From NCBI GenBank assembly GCA_035362835.1, contig DAOSDY010000001.1, positions 930,001 through 994,000 of the forward strand: 64,000 nt of DNA, written 5' to 3'. The notes below the pieces were generated by a model. It searched no databases and was not told where the DNA came from. It saw only the letters and a list, made by a program, of their open reading frames with translations. Made by a program: the position numbers and the translations under genes. This stretch comes from Melioribacteraceae bacterium (GTDB taxonomy: Bacteria > Bacteroidota > Ignavibacteria > Ignavibacteriales > Melioribacteraceae). Positions 36,622 to 46,077 of this stretch are shown here, one piece after another; position 1 is the stretch's first letter, and each line of letters starts with the position of its first letter.

Positions 36622-38031
36622 ATGGATGATAAGAATACCAAAGGCGACCTGGTAAGGAAACTCACACTTACAGCAGCGATAATGATTGTAGCCGGTTCGA
36701 TGATCGGCTCGGGAATTTTCAGAAAACCTTCCGTTATGGCTGAACAGCTCGGATCACCCGAGCTTCTTATAATTGTATGGATAGCAGCCGGATTAATTAC
36801 GATGATTGCCGTCCTTGTAAATGCCGAGATCTCCGGAATGATCGATTCCACCGGCGGCCAGTATGTCTACTTCAGGAAAATGTACGGTGATTTTACTGCT
36901 TACTTATACGGCTGGTCGATTCTTTCGGTAATTCAAACAGGAAGCCAGGCGGCAATAGCATATGTTTTTGCTGAGTACCTTGGTTACTTTATAAAATATC
37001 CTCAGCTGCCGCAATCGTGGCAGGAGTTTTCTATTTTCATGCCTCTCGTAGGAGATATCTATCCATTCGTCGATTTCGGTACAAAAGCAGTAGCCATATT
37101 ATGCACTATATTTTTAACAGTCGTCAATTATATGGGTGTTTTTTTCGGCGGAATAGTTCAGACCATTGTTACATATATAAAAATTATTACAATTCTGCTA
37201 ATAACTTTCCTGATAATTCTCTTCGGCAACGGAAGCCTTTCGAATATTTATACCGGTTTTACAATTCCCGAAGCCGTTTCTAAAAATTTATTCAGCTTAA
37301 TCGGATTAGCATTTGCAGGCGCATTCTGGGCTTACGATGCCTGGAATAATATTACGTTTGTTTCAGGAGAGGTAAAAAACGCTAAGCGGAACGTTCCGTT
37401 AGGATTAATATACGGCACTTTAATTGTAATGGTTGTTTATGTTCTAATAAACGTGGCATATTTATATGTCCTTCCGATAGATGAAATGGCAAAATCGCCT
37501 CTCGTTGCGGCAAGCGCGGCAGAGAAGATATTCGGTTCAAACGGAGGAATGATTATATCGATTGCCGTAATCATATCGACATTCGGAGCTTTAAATGGAA
37601 GCATTCTCGCAACCGCGAGAGTCCCTTACGCAATGGCGCGGGCAAATCTTTTTTTTCATAGTCTCGGGAAAGTTCATCCCAAATACAGCACTCCGCACGT
37701 ATCTCTTATCATTCAGGGAATCTGGTCGTGCATACTGGTAATGTCCGGTTCATTCGATACAATCACAGATTATGTAATATTCGCATCCTGGCTGTTCTAC
37801 ATGCTTGGTGCATTCGGTGTTTTTGTACTGAGAAGAAAAATGAAGGATGAAGAACGTGTCTTTAAAGTCTGGGGATATCCATACACACCGGCCATCTTTG
37901 TAATTTTCGCTTTCTTCTTTTTAATGAACACGATTATATCCGATACGAGCAACGCTATGATGGGATTAATACTCGTAGCAAGCGGATTACCGATGTATTT
38001 CTTCTGGAAATACCGGGATAAAAGAAATTAA
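36622..38031 (+). CDS. APC-superfamily amino-acid permease
   Basis: A 469-residue inner-membrane transporter with about 12 helices. The N-terminal motif MIVAGSMIGSGIFRKP (about 18-33) matches the substrate-binding GSGIF motif of APC/LAT proteins, and FAGAFWAYDAWNNITFVSGE (about 231-250) and ARVPYAMARANLFF match the family. These resemble the LAT/SteT exchanger group, so amino-acid import or exchange is likely; the specific substrate is not readable. The 3' end overlaps the convergent pyrophosphatase gene by 4 bases. Confidence 0.9.
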   Translation: MDDKNTKGDLVRKLTLTAAIMIVAGSMIGSGIFRKPSVMAEQLGSPELLIIVWIAAGLITMIAVLVNAEISGMIDSTGGQYVYFRKMYGDFTAYLYGWSILSVIQTGSQAAIAYVFAEYLGYFIKYPQLPQSWQEFSIFMPLVGDIYPFVDFGTKAVAILCTIFLTVVNYMGVFFGGIVQTIVTYIKIITILLITFLIILFGNGSLSNIYTGFTIPEAVSKNLFSLIGLAFAGAFWAYDAWNNITFVSGEVKNAKRNVPLGLIYGTLIVMVVYVLINVAYLYVLPIDEMAKSPLVAASAAEKIFGSNGGMIISIAVIISTFGALNGSILATARVPYAMARANLFFHSLGKVHPKYSTPHVSLIIQGIWSCILVMSGSFDTITDYVIFASWLFYMLGAFGVFVLRRKMKDEERVFKVWGYPYTPAIFVIFAFFFLMNTIISDTSNAMMGLILVASGLPMYFFWKYRDKRN

Positions 38032-38588
38032 AGTGAGAATTCCATTTTATATCTTTCGATCGAATCCCAGATAACCTTATAAGCTTCTTTTTTGCCGAGA
38101 AATTTCTCTACAATAACATGTTTATGCTCAAGCTTCTTATAATCCTCGAAGAAACGCTTAAGCTGAATCGTGGTGTGAGGAGGTAGATGCTTCAGATCAT
38201 CAATATAGTTTAGAGAAATATCGTTTTTAGCCACAGAGATGATTTTATCGTCCTCCTCGTCGTCATCAACCATTCGCATAAGGCCGATTACTTTCGCTTC
38301 GATAATACAGAGAGGATCAACCTCCGCCGAACATAATACAAGTATATCTAGCGGATCCTGATCATCACAAAACGTTTGTGGAATGAATCCGTAATTAGCC
38401 GGGTAATGTACGGCTGAATAAAGAACACGATCGAGTTTTAAGAGTCCGCTTTCTTTATGCAATTCATATTTTGTTTTTGATCCGAACGGAATTTCAATAA
38501 TTGCATTTAAAATTTCCGGTGCGTTCTTGCCGTAATCGACATGATGCCAAGGATTAAAACGCTGGGGTACAGTTTTTTTCTTTTTCAT
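38028..38588 (-). CDS. ppa: Soluble inorganic pyrophosphatase, family I
   Basis: A 186-residue cytoplasmic enzyme that hydrolyses pyrophosphate to phosphate with Mg2+. Family motifs: EIPFGSKTKYELHKESGLLKLD (about 32-53; this includes the substrate Lys), YPANYGFIPQTFCDDQDPLDILVL (about 58-81) with the metal-binding Asp triad, and a LEHKHV region near the C-terminus. The length is normal for family I. It ends 4 bases inside the permease gene and may share a transcript with the M28 peptidase gene 40 bases upstream. Confidence 0.95.
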   Translation of the reverse strand: MKKKKTVPQRFNPWHHVDYGKNAPEILNAIIEIPFGSKTKYELHKESGLLKLDRVLYSAVHYPANYGFIPQTFCDDQDPLDILVLCSAEVDPLCIIEAKVIGLMRMVDDDEEDDKIISVAKNDISLNYIDDLKHLPPHTTIQLKRFFEDYKKLEHKHVIVEKFLGKKEAYKVIWDSIERYKMEFSL

Positions 38589-38628
38589 TATTCATCCCTG
38601 CCTTATGTGAGACAAATTAAACTCTACT

Positions 38629-40275
38629 TTATTTTATAATCGAAGCATCCCTTATTTTCCGGTAAGGGGTATCCGGATTCCAGTTCGGGAACAGATCGGA
38701 ATTCGCAATATTCAGACCGATCCTGTAAACAAAATTAAGTTGATCCATCATTCCTTCCCTGTTCCATTTATCGGGTTCATAATTATCCGTAACTTTGTGG
38801 TAATTATTTTTTATCCATTCGCTTCCGGCCTTCTGCATGAATCCCTCGGGTTCTGTCATATGCTCGTTTCCGCTGCCGATATATACGGCGGGAATTCCGA
38901 CCTTTGCAAAATTAAAATGATCCGAACGGAAAAAGGAGCCTGCTTCCGGGAACGACTCCGGAATAATTTTCTTATTAATTTTTTCTGCTTCTTCATTTAT
39001 AAAATCATCAACCTCAGAAAGTCCGTAACCAATCGCAGAAAAATTCTTTGTCGGTCCGAAAATATTCAGCGCATCAATATTAACCGCAGCTACGGTTTTA
39101 TTAATAGGGACCAGCGGATGTTTTACGTAAAAATCCGAACCGAGCAGACCGAATTCCTCCAGAGTAATTGCGAAGAATACGATTGATCTTTCAGGTTTGA
39201 TTTCCAGTTTATTTACAGCATCAGCAATCGCAAGAATTCCTGCCACTCCTGTTGCGTTATCAACAGCACCGTTAAAAATCTGATCGCCCGTCAGAGTTGT
39301 ATCAATACCGAAGTGATCCCAGTGACCCATAAAGAAAACATATTCATCGGGTCTCTTTGATCCCGGGATATAACCGAGCACATTATGTGTATTATGAAAT
39401 TCAAGTTTATTTTTCATTGAGAGGGATGTAGTCAATTGCATCGGTTTGGATTTGAATCCTCTTGCCGCGGCAGATTTCAGTTCGTCATCAAGGTTCCAGC
39501 CGGCAAGCGCAAAAATCTCCTTTGCTTTCGAGGATGTAATCCATCCTTCGAATTTGCATGCGGAGGAATTGTTTTTACCGTCGTTGATAACGAGCTGCGG
39601 ACCCGTCCTGCCGTTTTGAACCACGGCCCAGGGATAGCTTGCAGCACCGTCCTCGTGAATAATCAGAATGCCCGCAGCGCCCTGACGCGCAGCTTCTTCG
39701 TATTTATATGTCCAACGTCCGTAATACGTCATCTTTCTGCCGGTGAAAAGATTCTTGTCGGCCGTTGCATAACCGGGGTCGTTAACCATTACAATCACGA
39801 TTTTATTTTTTACATCGATCCCCGCATAATCATTCCATCCATACTCAGGGGCAACAATACCGTAGCCTGCGAAAACAATTTCCGTACTATCAACTTCAAC
39901 TTTATCTTCAATCCTTTTAGTTACTGCAACATAATCTACGGCGTGGTCGAGATTGACACTGCCGTTCGTTCCCTTTATTACAAGTTTCTTCGGGTATTCA
40001 GGGGAAATCTCAACAAGAGGGATTGGCTGAAGATAGCTGGCTCCGTTCATCGGTACCAGGCCGAGTTTTCTAAATTCCTCTACAAGATAATTAATCGTAA
40101 TCTCTTCACCGGCAGAAGCGGGTTTTCTGCCGAGGAATTTATCGGAAGAGATCTCTTCAACATGCTTGACGAACACTTCTTCATTCACAACCGGAACTTC
40201 ATTTGATTTATCCGAGCATCCGGCAATGAATAATGCTATAATTCCAAAAACCGAAACGAATAATCCGCGCTTCAT
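38629..40275 (-). CDS. M28 zinc aminopeptidase lipoprotein
   Basis: A 548-residue membrane-anchored peptidase. The N-terminus is a lipoprotein signal with Cys20 in IALFIAGCS. A PA domain occupies about 130-260 and is inserted before the peptidase core. Zinc ligands of M28 are visible as His318 (GHWDHFG), Asp339 (NGAVDN), Glu373/374 (TLEEFG), Asp401 (VNIDALN) and a His near 471 (RSDHFNFAKVG). It likely trims peptides in the periplasm together with the divergent M1 peptidase encoded on the other side of a 120-base gap. Confidence 0.93.
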   Translation of the reverse strand: MKRGLFVSVFGIIALFIAGCSDKSNEVPVVNEEVFVKHVEEISSDKFLGRKPASAGEEITINYLVEEFRKLGLVPMNGASYLQPIPLVEISPEYPKKLVIKGTNGSVNLDHAVDYVAVTKRIEDKVEVDSTEIVFAGYGIVAPEYGWNDYAGIDVKNKIVIVMVNDPGYATADKNLFTGRKMTYYGRWTYKYEEAARQGAAGILIIHEDGAASYPWAVVQNGRTGPQLVINDGKNNSSACKFEGWITSSKAKEIFALAGWNLDDELKSAAARGFKSKPMQLTTSLSMKNKLEFHNTHNVLGYIPGSKRPDEYVFFMGHWDHFGIDTTLTGDQIFNGAVDNATGVAGILAIADAVNKLEIKPERSIVFFAITLEEFGLLGSDFYVKHPLVPINKTVAAVNIDALNIFGPTKNFSAIGYGLSEVDDFINEEAEKINKKIIPESFPEAGSFFRSDHFNFAKVGIPAVYIGSGNEHMTEPEGFMQKAGSEWIKNNYHKVTDNYEPDKWNREGMMDQLNFVYRIGLNIANSDLFPNWNPDTPYRKIRDASIIK

Positions 40276-40396
40276 ATAAATTCCTATTCTGTTTTTATAA
40301 ATATGATTGGTAATTATTTATTCAGAATTCTATTTTTAGTTCACTTAATTAAAGAAATTACGTGTCCAATTTCATAAAAGTAGAATTGAGAGTAAA

Positions 40397-42022
40397 ATGA
40401 AAAAGATATTTTTATTTATGATCATTCCGGCTTTTCTGTTTGCGCAATTCGGTTCGCAGGATTCCGGAGGAAAACTTCTCCCCGGCCAGGCCTGCTATGA
40501 CGTAAAGCATTATGATATTAATCTTACGATCGATCCTTCAGAAAAAGCTATAGGGGGGAGTGTTATATTAACCGCTGCCGCAGTTACAGATTTCAGAGAG
40601 ATGATTATTGATCTCGACACTACATTTACAATTAGTGATATCGAACTTCTGAACCTCCCTACAAATTCATTATCATATATTTATTCTCCCGGGAAAATTC
40701 TTGTAACATTCAATAAGGAGGTTAAAGCCGGAAGCAGTTTTGCACTGGCAATAACATACAGCGGTTCGCCGCGTATCGCAAAGAATCCGCCGTGGGACGA
40801 CGGATTTCTCTGGCGTAAAACGAAGGATAATACAGATTGGATTACACTCACATGCCAGGGGGGCGGCGCGGATATCTGGATTCCATGCAAGGATCATCCG
40901 GGCGACGAGCCCGATTCCGTTTCTCTCCGGTTCACTTACCCGGATAATCTTGAATGCATTGCGAGCGGAAGATTTATATCATTAACCGATAATAAGAACG
41001 GAACAAAGACTTCCAGATGGTTTGTCTCCAATCCTATCAATAATTATAATATCATGTTTTACCTTGGTCCGTATAAACCGATTGAATACGACTATACAAG
41101 TATTGCCGGCGGAAAAATCCCTTTTACAGTCTGGGTCCTGCCGGAGAATTATGAGAAAGCCAAAGCACATTCGGTCCAATTCCTGCAGCACATGAAAGTA
41201 AATGAGGAGTTGTGCGGACCGTATCCGTTCCGGGCTGATAAATATGCCGTTGTAGAAACTCCGCACTTAGGTATGGAACATCAGACCGCTATAGCTTACG
41301 GATTCGGATGGAAAGACGATCCGAGCTTTCCGATCGACTGGCTTCACCACCACGAATTTTCGCACGAATGGTTCGGTAATCTTGTGACAGTGAAGGACTG
41401 GAGCGATTTCTGGATTCACGAAGGAATTGGACTTTACTTACAACCGCTTTATCTCGAAAAAGTTTATGGCAAAAAAGAATATATCGAATATTTAAGAAAG
41501 TATAAGAGAATTGCAAATAAAAAACCGGTGGCTCCTAGAGCTGAACTTACAAGCGGCGAAGCTTATACCGGTGATATTTATAATAAAGGGGCATGGATTG
41601 TTCATACACTCCGTTACTATGTCGGCGATGATGCATTTTTCAAAATCCTTAGAAGATGGGCATATCCGACTGAAGAGATGGAACGGATTACGGACGGCAG
41701 ACAATGCAGAAACGCCGATACAGACGAAATGATGAGTATTGCCGAAAAATATTCCGGTAAAAAGCTGGACTGGTTTTTTGAAGTCTATCTAAGGAACGCC
41801 CCCATTCCAAAACTTCATTACTCAATTGAAGAAGGTAGGCTTGTACTCCGCTGGGAAACAGTAAACAATCTGCCTTTTGAATTACCGGTTGAAGTTAAAT
41901 CGGGAGATAAGATTTCCAGAGTTGAAATGAAAAACGGGAAAGGCGAAATTACACTTACAAACAGAAACGATTTTGTTATTGATCCCGATGAATGGATCCT
42001 GATGGATTTAGTAACAAAATAA
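40397..42022 (+). CDS. Exported M1-family zinc metallopeptidase
   Basis: A 541-residue aminopeptidase with a signal peptide (KIFLFMIIPAFLFAQ). The zinc site is complete: HEFSH at 319-323 and Glu342 in WIHEG. The exopeptidase motif is GMEHQ at about 292-296 in place of GxMEN, a variant seen in shorter bacterial M1 enzymes. The N-terminal saddle domain (about 30-230) precedes it. The protein is shorter than classical aminopeptidase N and lacks the large C-terminal helical domain. It is followed 12 bases later by a TauE-like gene. Confidence 0.93.
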   Translation: MKKIFLFMIIPAFLFAQFGSQDSGGKLLPGQACYDVKHYDINLTIDPSEKAIGGSVILTAAAVTDFREMIIDLDTTFTISDIELLNLPTNSLSYIYSPGKILVTFNKEVKAGSSFALAITYSGSPRIAKNPPWDDGFLWRKTKDNTDWITLTCQGGGADIWIPCKDHPGDEPDSVSLRFTYPDNLECIASGRFISLTDNKNGTKTSRWFVSNPINNYNIMFYLGPYKPIEYDYTSIAGGKIPFTVWVLPENYEKAKAHSVQFLQHMKVNEELCGPYPFRADKYAVVETPHLGMEHQTAIAYGFGWKDDPSFPIDWLHHHEFSHEWFGNLVTVKDWSDFWIHEGIGLYLQPLYLEKVYGKKEYIEYLRKYKRIANKKPVAPRAELTSGEAYTGDIYNKGAWIVHTLRYYVGDDAFFKILRRWAYPTEEMERITDGRQCRNADTDEMMSIAEKYSGKKLDWFFEVYLRNAPIPKLHYSIEEGRLVLRWETVNNLPFELPVEVKSGDKISRVEMKNGKGEITLTNRNDFVIDPDEWILMDLVTK

Positions 42023-42034
42023 TCGAAAGGAAAT

Positions 42035-42397
42035 ATGAACGAAACAATAATACTTTTAATAATCGGCTTAATTGCCGGGCTTGTAAGCGGCGTACTTGGA
42101 CTGGGAGGCGGAATAGTTGTTATTCCGCTGCTGGTAGCTTTCCTCGGTTATTCACAGAAGGATGCTCACGGTACTTCTCTCGGCTTCCTGCTTCTGCCGA
42201 TCGGAATTCTGGCTGTTATGAATTACTATAAAGCAGGCCACGTCCACGTTAAAGCGATCGGTATTATGATAATAACCTTCCTGATCGGAAGCTACATTTC
42301 TTCCCTCTACGCACTTTCGATTCCGGAAGGGACGTTAAAAAAAATCTTTGCTGTGTTTCTCTTTTTATATGCAATGAAACTGTTTTTCTGGAAATAG
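42035..42397 (+). CDS. Half-size TauE/SafE (TSUP) membrane protein
   Basis: A 120-residue protein with about four hydrophobic segments. GLVSGVLGLGGGIVVIPLLV (about 15-34) is the TSUP signature repeat, normally found twice in proteins of about 250 residues. The single repeat suggests that it works as a homodimer, as half-length TSUP proteins are thought to do. The substrate (sulfite, organosulfonate or other anion) is unknown. A ribosome site AAAGGAAAT precedes the ATG. The downstream EamA gene begins 12 bases after the stop, in the same reading frame. Confidence 0.85.
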   Translation: MNETIILLIIGLIAGLVSGVLGLGGGIVVIPLLVAFLGYSQKDAHGTSLGFLLLPIGILAVMNYYKAGHVHVKAIGIMIITFLIGSYISSLYALSIPEGTLKKIFAVFLFLYAMKLFFWK

Positions 42398-42409
42398 TCC
42401 GAGGCAACC

Positions 42410-43300
42410 ATTTTTAACAGGTCAATATCACGAACCGCAGCGCTACTTCTCGCGCTTCTAGTAACCTTTTTATGGTCAACTTCGTTTGTGATAATTAAGC
42501 TGGGTCTGAAAGAAATTCCTCCCCTTACTTTCGCAGGATTGCGCTATTTCATTGCTTTTATTGTTTTACTTCCGTTTGTTTTCCGTAAGGACCGGATTGA
42601 AGAGATTAAGAGTTACGACCGGATTACCTGGCTTAAACTCTTCTCGCTTGGAATTATTTTTTATACTGCTACGCAGGGGACACAGTTCATTGGACTCTCC
42701 CTTTTGCCAAGCGTAACAGTAACTCTCTGGCTAAATTTCTCGCCGATAATAGTCGCAATACTTGGAATCAAATTTCTTTCAGAAAAACCTTCATCAAGAC
42801 AATGGGCCGGTTCATTTCTCTTTCTAGCCGGTGTTATAATTTATTTTTTACCGGTCTCCCTCACCGGCGATCAGACTCTTGGACTGATTGTAATGACTGC
42901 CGGAGTTCTTGCGAATTCAGGTTCGTCTATACTGGGAAGAGAGATTAACCGGACAGGAAAACATCATCCTTTAATTGTAACAGTAATAAGCATGGGCACC
43001 GGCGCGGTATTGCTTCTAATAATCGGAATTTCTGTGCAAGGGCTCCCGCCGATAAGCACATCAAATATATTATATCTTCTGTGGCTTGCGCTGATCAATA
43101 CTGCATTTGCGTTTACAATATGGAATTTATCTCTTAGAAAACTTACAGCGATGGAATCGAGTATTATTAACAATACGATGCTCATTCAGATTGCGGTACT
43201 TGCCTGGATTTTCCTGGGTGAATCAATAACCATAAAAGAACTGGCGGGTTTGGTTACCGCCGCTATAGGCGCGCTTCTTGTTCAATTGAAACCCCGATAA
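42410..43300 (+). CDS. EamA/DMT-family transporter with apparent ATT start
   Basis: A 10-helix drug/metabolite-type permease. A conventional call would start at the GTG at 42488, but that removes most of the first helix. In frame upstream, codons encode a typical EamA first helix (LLLALLVTFLWSTSFV), reaching ATT at 42410 with GAGG five bases before it. There is no ATG, GTG or TTG between the TauE stop and 42488 in this frame. From ATT the protein is 296 residues, the usual length for the family. EamA helices repeat in two halves (PPLTFAGLRYF; ANSGSSILGREI; TAFAFTIWNLSLRKLTAM). Substrate unknown. Confidence 0.8.
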   Translation: MFNRSISRTAALLLALLVTFLWSTSFVIIKLGLKEIPPLTFAGLRYFIAFIVLLPFVFRKDRIEEIKSYDRITWLKLFSLGIIFYTATQGTQFIGLSLLPSVTVTLWLNFSPIIVAILGIKFLSEKPSSRQWAGSFLFLAGVIIYFLPVSLTGDQTLGLIVMTAGVLANSGSSILGREINRTGKHHPLIVTVISMGTGAVLLLIIGISVQGLPPISTSNILYLLWLALINTAFAFTIWNLSLRKLTAMESSIINNTMLIQIAVLAWIFLGESITIKELAGLVTAAIGALLVQLKPR

Positions 43301-43390
43301 ATCAGGTTTTGCAGATCTTCGGAATCCCTCCGCTAAATCCGAATCCTTTTACTGTTCAATTCATCTAACTTTCCAAAAACAGGAGAATTT

Positions 43391-43738
43391 ATGTTAAGAA
43401 CCAACCTCACACACGTATTATCCGAACAGGAACACTCTAAACTTCTTCAGGAAAACGAAAATGTCATGATTTGCTGCGGAAGAATGGGTCCTATGTGTAT
43501 TCCGGTATATGAGTCGATGGAGGAACTTGAAAGCGAATATAAAAATGTGAAATTCGCTGATATGGAATTCGACACACCCGATGCCCGCGTTATAAGAAAT
43601 TTACCCGAATGCAGGAGCTTCCAGGGATTGCCTTTTGTTGTTTATTATAAGAATGGAAAAGTTGTGAAAGCGACAAGCTCCATCCAGTCCAAAGAACAGA
43701 TAACCGAAATTCTTGACGAACAATTCGGAAAGAAATAA
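43391..43738 (+). CDS. Thioredoxin-family protein with altered active site
   Basis: A 115-residue thioredoxin-fold protein. The start is set by AGGAG before ATG. Where thioredoxin has WCGPCK it reads CCGRMGPMCIPVYE (about 28-41), so the CGPC positions appear as MGPM and the cysteines present are Cys28, Cys29 and Cys36. The downstream helix and the cis-Pro strand (GLPFVVYYKNGKVV, about 79-92) are normal. The reductase gene lies 25 bases downstream, so the two form one redox unit. It could act through Cys29/Cys36 or as a reductase-specific partner; a canonical dithiol mechanism is doubtful. Confidence 0.82.
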   Translation: MLRTNLTHVLSEQEHSKLLQENENVMICCGRMGPMCIPVYESMEELESEYKNVKFADMEFDTPDARVIRNLPECRSFQGLPFVVYYKNGKVVKATSSIQSKEQITEILDEQFGKK

Positions 43739-43763
43739 TCTTTCTTGAGCGGGAGAAATTAAG

Positions 43764-44708
43764 ATGCAGAATCATTTCGATGTAATTGTGATTGGCGCCG
43801 GAGCGGCCGGACTTACCGCCGGAATTTATCTTTCTAGAGCTAAGGTTAACACCCTTATACTTAACGAAGGAGCTGTCGGCGGACAGATGGTACTCACTCA
43901 CGAAATCGCCAACTATCCGGGAGTTGAAAGTATTAGCGGTTACGAACTTGCTAGAATTATGAAGAGTCAGGCACAGAAATTCGGATGCACAATTAAGAGC
44001 AACCTTAAAATAACCGGTATGAATCTGCAGGGCGAGATAAAAGAGATTACAGTAAATAATAAGGATGTTTATACCGCTCATGCGGTGATAATCGCAACGG
44101 GCGGAAAGTCGAGAACAATAGGAGCCCCGGGAGAAGATCGGTTTAAAGGGAAAGGCATTTCATACTGCGCAACATGCGACGGCGACTTTTTCCAGGATAA
44201 GGAAATTGTTGTTGTGGGCGGAGGTAATTCCGCGCTTGAAGAGGCGGTTTCTCTTACAAAGTATGCTTCCAAGGTAACAATAGTCCATCAGTTCGATCAT
44301 TTCCAGGCATTCGAACACTATATTGATGAGGCCAGAAAAAACCCGAAAATAAACTTTATTATGGAATCGAAGATTATTGAATTTTCCGGTGATGAAAAAC
44401 TTGAGAGAATTAAAATTCAGAATCAGAACACCGGAGAGATTACTAAAATGACTATCGACGGGGTATTTATATTTATCGGATATGTTCCCAATACAGAAAA
44501 AATTGCCGGGATATTAGATCTGAATCAATACGGAGAGATAGTAGTTGATAAGAATATGTCAACCAATTTAAAGGGTGTATATGCCGCGGGAGATTCGATT
44601 GCCAAACGTTACCGGCAGGTTACAACAGCTGTAGCGGACGGTACAATAGCCGCCCTCAGTGCTGCGGAATATGTTAATAAACTCAGAAAAGAATTGATAC
44701 CCTCCTGA
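43764..44708 (+). CDS. Thioredoxin-reductase-like flavoprotein, NADPH motif missing
   Basis: A 314-residue FAD protein of the low-molecular-weight thioredoxin reductase fold. Visible: FAD motif GAGAAG at 11-16, ATGG near 111-114, and the redox CATC (Cys135, Cys138). The NAD(P) Rossmann loop reads GGGNSALEEA, but the HRRxxxR motif for NADPH is replaced by HQFDHFQAF. Family knowledge: similar replacements occur in TrxR-like enzymes that use ferredoxin or other donors. It pairs with the altered thioredoxin encoded just upstream. The electron donor is not known. A strong terminator follows. Confidence 0.88.
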   Translation: MQNHFDVIVIGAGAAGLTAGIYLSRAKVNTLILNEGAVGGQMVLTHEIANYPGVESISGYELARIMKSQAQKFGCTIKSNLKITGMNLQGEIKEITVNNKDVYTAHAVIIATGGKSRTIGAPGEDRFKGKGISYCATCDGDFFQDKEIVVVGGGNSALEEAVSLTKYASKVTIVHQFDHFQAFEHYIDEARKNPKINFIMESKIIEFSGDEKLERIKIQNQNTGEITKMTIDGVFIFIGYVPNTEKIAGILDLNQYGEIVVDKNMSTNLKGVYAAGDSIAKRYRQVTTAVADGTIAALSAAEYVNKLRKELIPS

Positions 44709-44740
44709 TTTATTAAATCCCAACGATTTGCTTTTATGAA

Positions 44741-44778
44741 AGCATCTCTTTTAGTTTTGCTAAGGAGATGCTTTTTTT
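44741..44778 (+). terminator. Rho-independent terminator after trx/trxB pair
   Basis: The stem agcatctc (44741-44748) pairs with gagatgct (44765-44772), with a loop of about 16 bases that can extend the stem, and is followed by a run of T bases. It lies about 33 bases after the reductase stop codon. Confidence 0.85.
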
Positions 44779-45180
44779 ATGAACTTCAACATAACTGCCA
44801 TTGCTTAGATTCTTTATTATCTCAATTGAGACGAATCATCTGGATGGATCACTATTAAATTATGTTGGCTCACTGGTTGAGACGTAGTGCTATCTGAATA
44901 AACTCAAAAAACTTTCATACCATGCAGGATGTAAACACTTCTATTGTTTCAGCTTTTCGAATAATTAAAAAATTGAATAACCTTTCTCTTATAATAAATC
45001 GCGGAGCAACAATCATAAAAACTGTTTAAGTAGACTTATTATAAAAATCAATTATCATTCGAGAAATGACGGGTATATCTTGGTAATTCTTGAAAAGAAT
45101 TTTTATTTTATAAAAAATGCGTGAGCTAAAAACAAGTTTAACCCTGTTATTCTACATAATTATTATTGCAAGGTATGATT
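44779..45180. other. Leader region of the sucrose operon
   Basis: About 400 AT-rich bases with no convincing ORF. Within it, near 45085-45102, the small inverted repeat aattct/agaatt around tgaaa is followed by a T run; it is too weak to call a terminator. Promoter elements for the sucrose operon must lie here, but none can be placed with confidence. Confidence 0.5.
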
Positions 45181-46077
45181 ATGAAACCAAGGATTACTGC
45201 TGTTGGTGAAATTTTATGGGATGTATATCCGGATAAAAAGAGATTGGGCGGAGCCCCATTCAATTTTATTTATCATGTGTGGAAAATAATCGGCAATGCA
45301 AAATTTATATCAAGTATAGGCAACGATGAAAACGGGATTGAAATACTTGATCTCCTAAATGTAAAAGGATTTCCTATCGAACATATCAAAATTGATAAGC
45401 ATAACCCAACCGGAACCGTTACAGTAAAACTTAACGAGGATAAAACACCAGGGTTCAACATTTCAGCAGAATGCAGCTACGACTATCTCGTGTTGGATGA
45501 AGATTCAAAAAAACTGATTGAGACAGATACCGACATTTTATACTTCGGCACTTTATCTCAGAGAAGTGAAACATCGCGTACTACGATACAATCACTCTTC
45601 GGAAAAAATATAAAATACTTTTGCGACCTGAATCTGCGTCATGATTTTTTTTCAAGGGGCATGATAGAAAAAGTGCTCATCGCGAGTAACGTTATAAAAG
45701 TCAATGAGTACGAACTCGAAAAGCTTAAAAAGCTATTTGGATTAAATGAGGAAAGCAGCAGAGCAATGGAACAATTGATCCGTTCATTTAACATTGATTT
45801 GATTTGTGTTACCATTGGTGACAAAGGGGCTTTGATATACGACGGAAAGGAGTTTAATAAATACAAGGCCGATGTAAAAAATATTGTTGATACCGTTGGT
45901 GCGGGAGACGCCTTTGCTTCAATTCTATGCATCGGTTATTTAAAAGGAATGGAATTGGGAAAGATCAACAAACTTGCAAACGAGTTTGCCTCAGAGATTT
46001 GCGGCATAGAGGGCGCCTTGCCAGCTATCGATACAATTTATAACAAATATATAAGAGAGTACGAAGATGACAGCTAA
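45181..46077 (+). CDS. PfkB-family fructokinase
   Basis: A cytoplasmic sugar kinase of about 298 residues that phosphorylates fructose. The ATG at 45181 is chosen because AAGG lies 7 bases upstream; the frame also reaches back to a TTG at 45166. Family motifs: AVGEILWDVYPDKKRLGGAPFN near the N-terminus and the ATP/catalytic DTVGAGDAFAS near 240-250 with the base Asp. Close operon coupling to sucrose-phosphate synthase (11-base overlap) makes fructose, released by sucrose synthase, the likely substrate. Confidence 0.9.
   Translation: MKPRITAVGEILWDVYPDKKRLGGAPFNFIYHVWKIIGNAKFISSIGNDENGIEILDLLNVKGFPIEHIKIDKHNPTGTVTVKLNEDKTPGFNISAECSYDYLVLDEDSKKLIETDTDILYFGTLSQRSETSRTTIQSLFGKNIKYFCDLNLRHDFFSRGMIEKVLIASNVIKVNEYELEKLKKLFGLNEESSRAMEQLIRSFNIDLICVTIGDKGALIYDGKEFNKYKADVKNIVDTVGAGDAFASILCIGYLKGMELGKINKLANEFASEICGIEGALPAIDTIYNKYIREYEDDS

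Noticed and set aside
39436..40206. 256-residue antisense ORF inside the M28 gene
   Set aside because: The M28 frame has a lipobox and the full zinc site; the antisense frame has no recognisable family.
43318..43350. Hairpin after the EamA gene
   Set aside because: Six-base stem with a large loop and a poor T tract; not strong enough to call a terminator.
45085..45102. Hairpin with T run in the leader of the sucrose operon
   Set aside because: The stem is six AT-rich base pairs only, expected by chance in this AT-rich gap.
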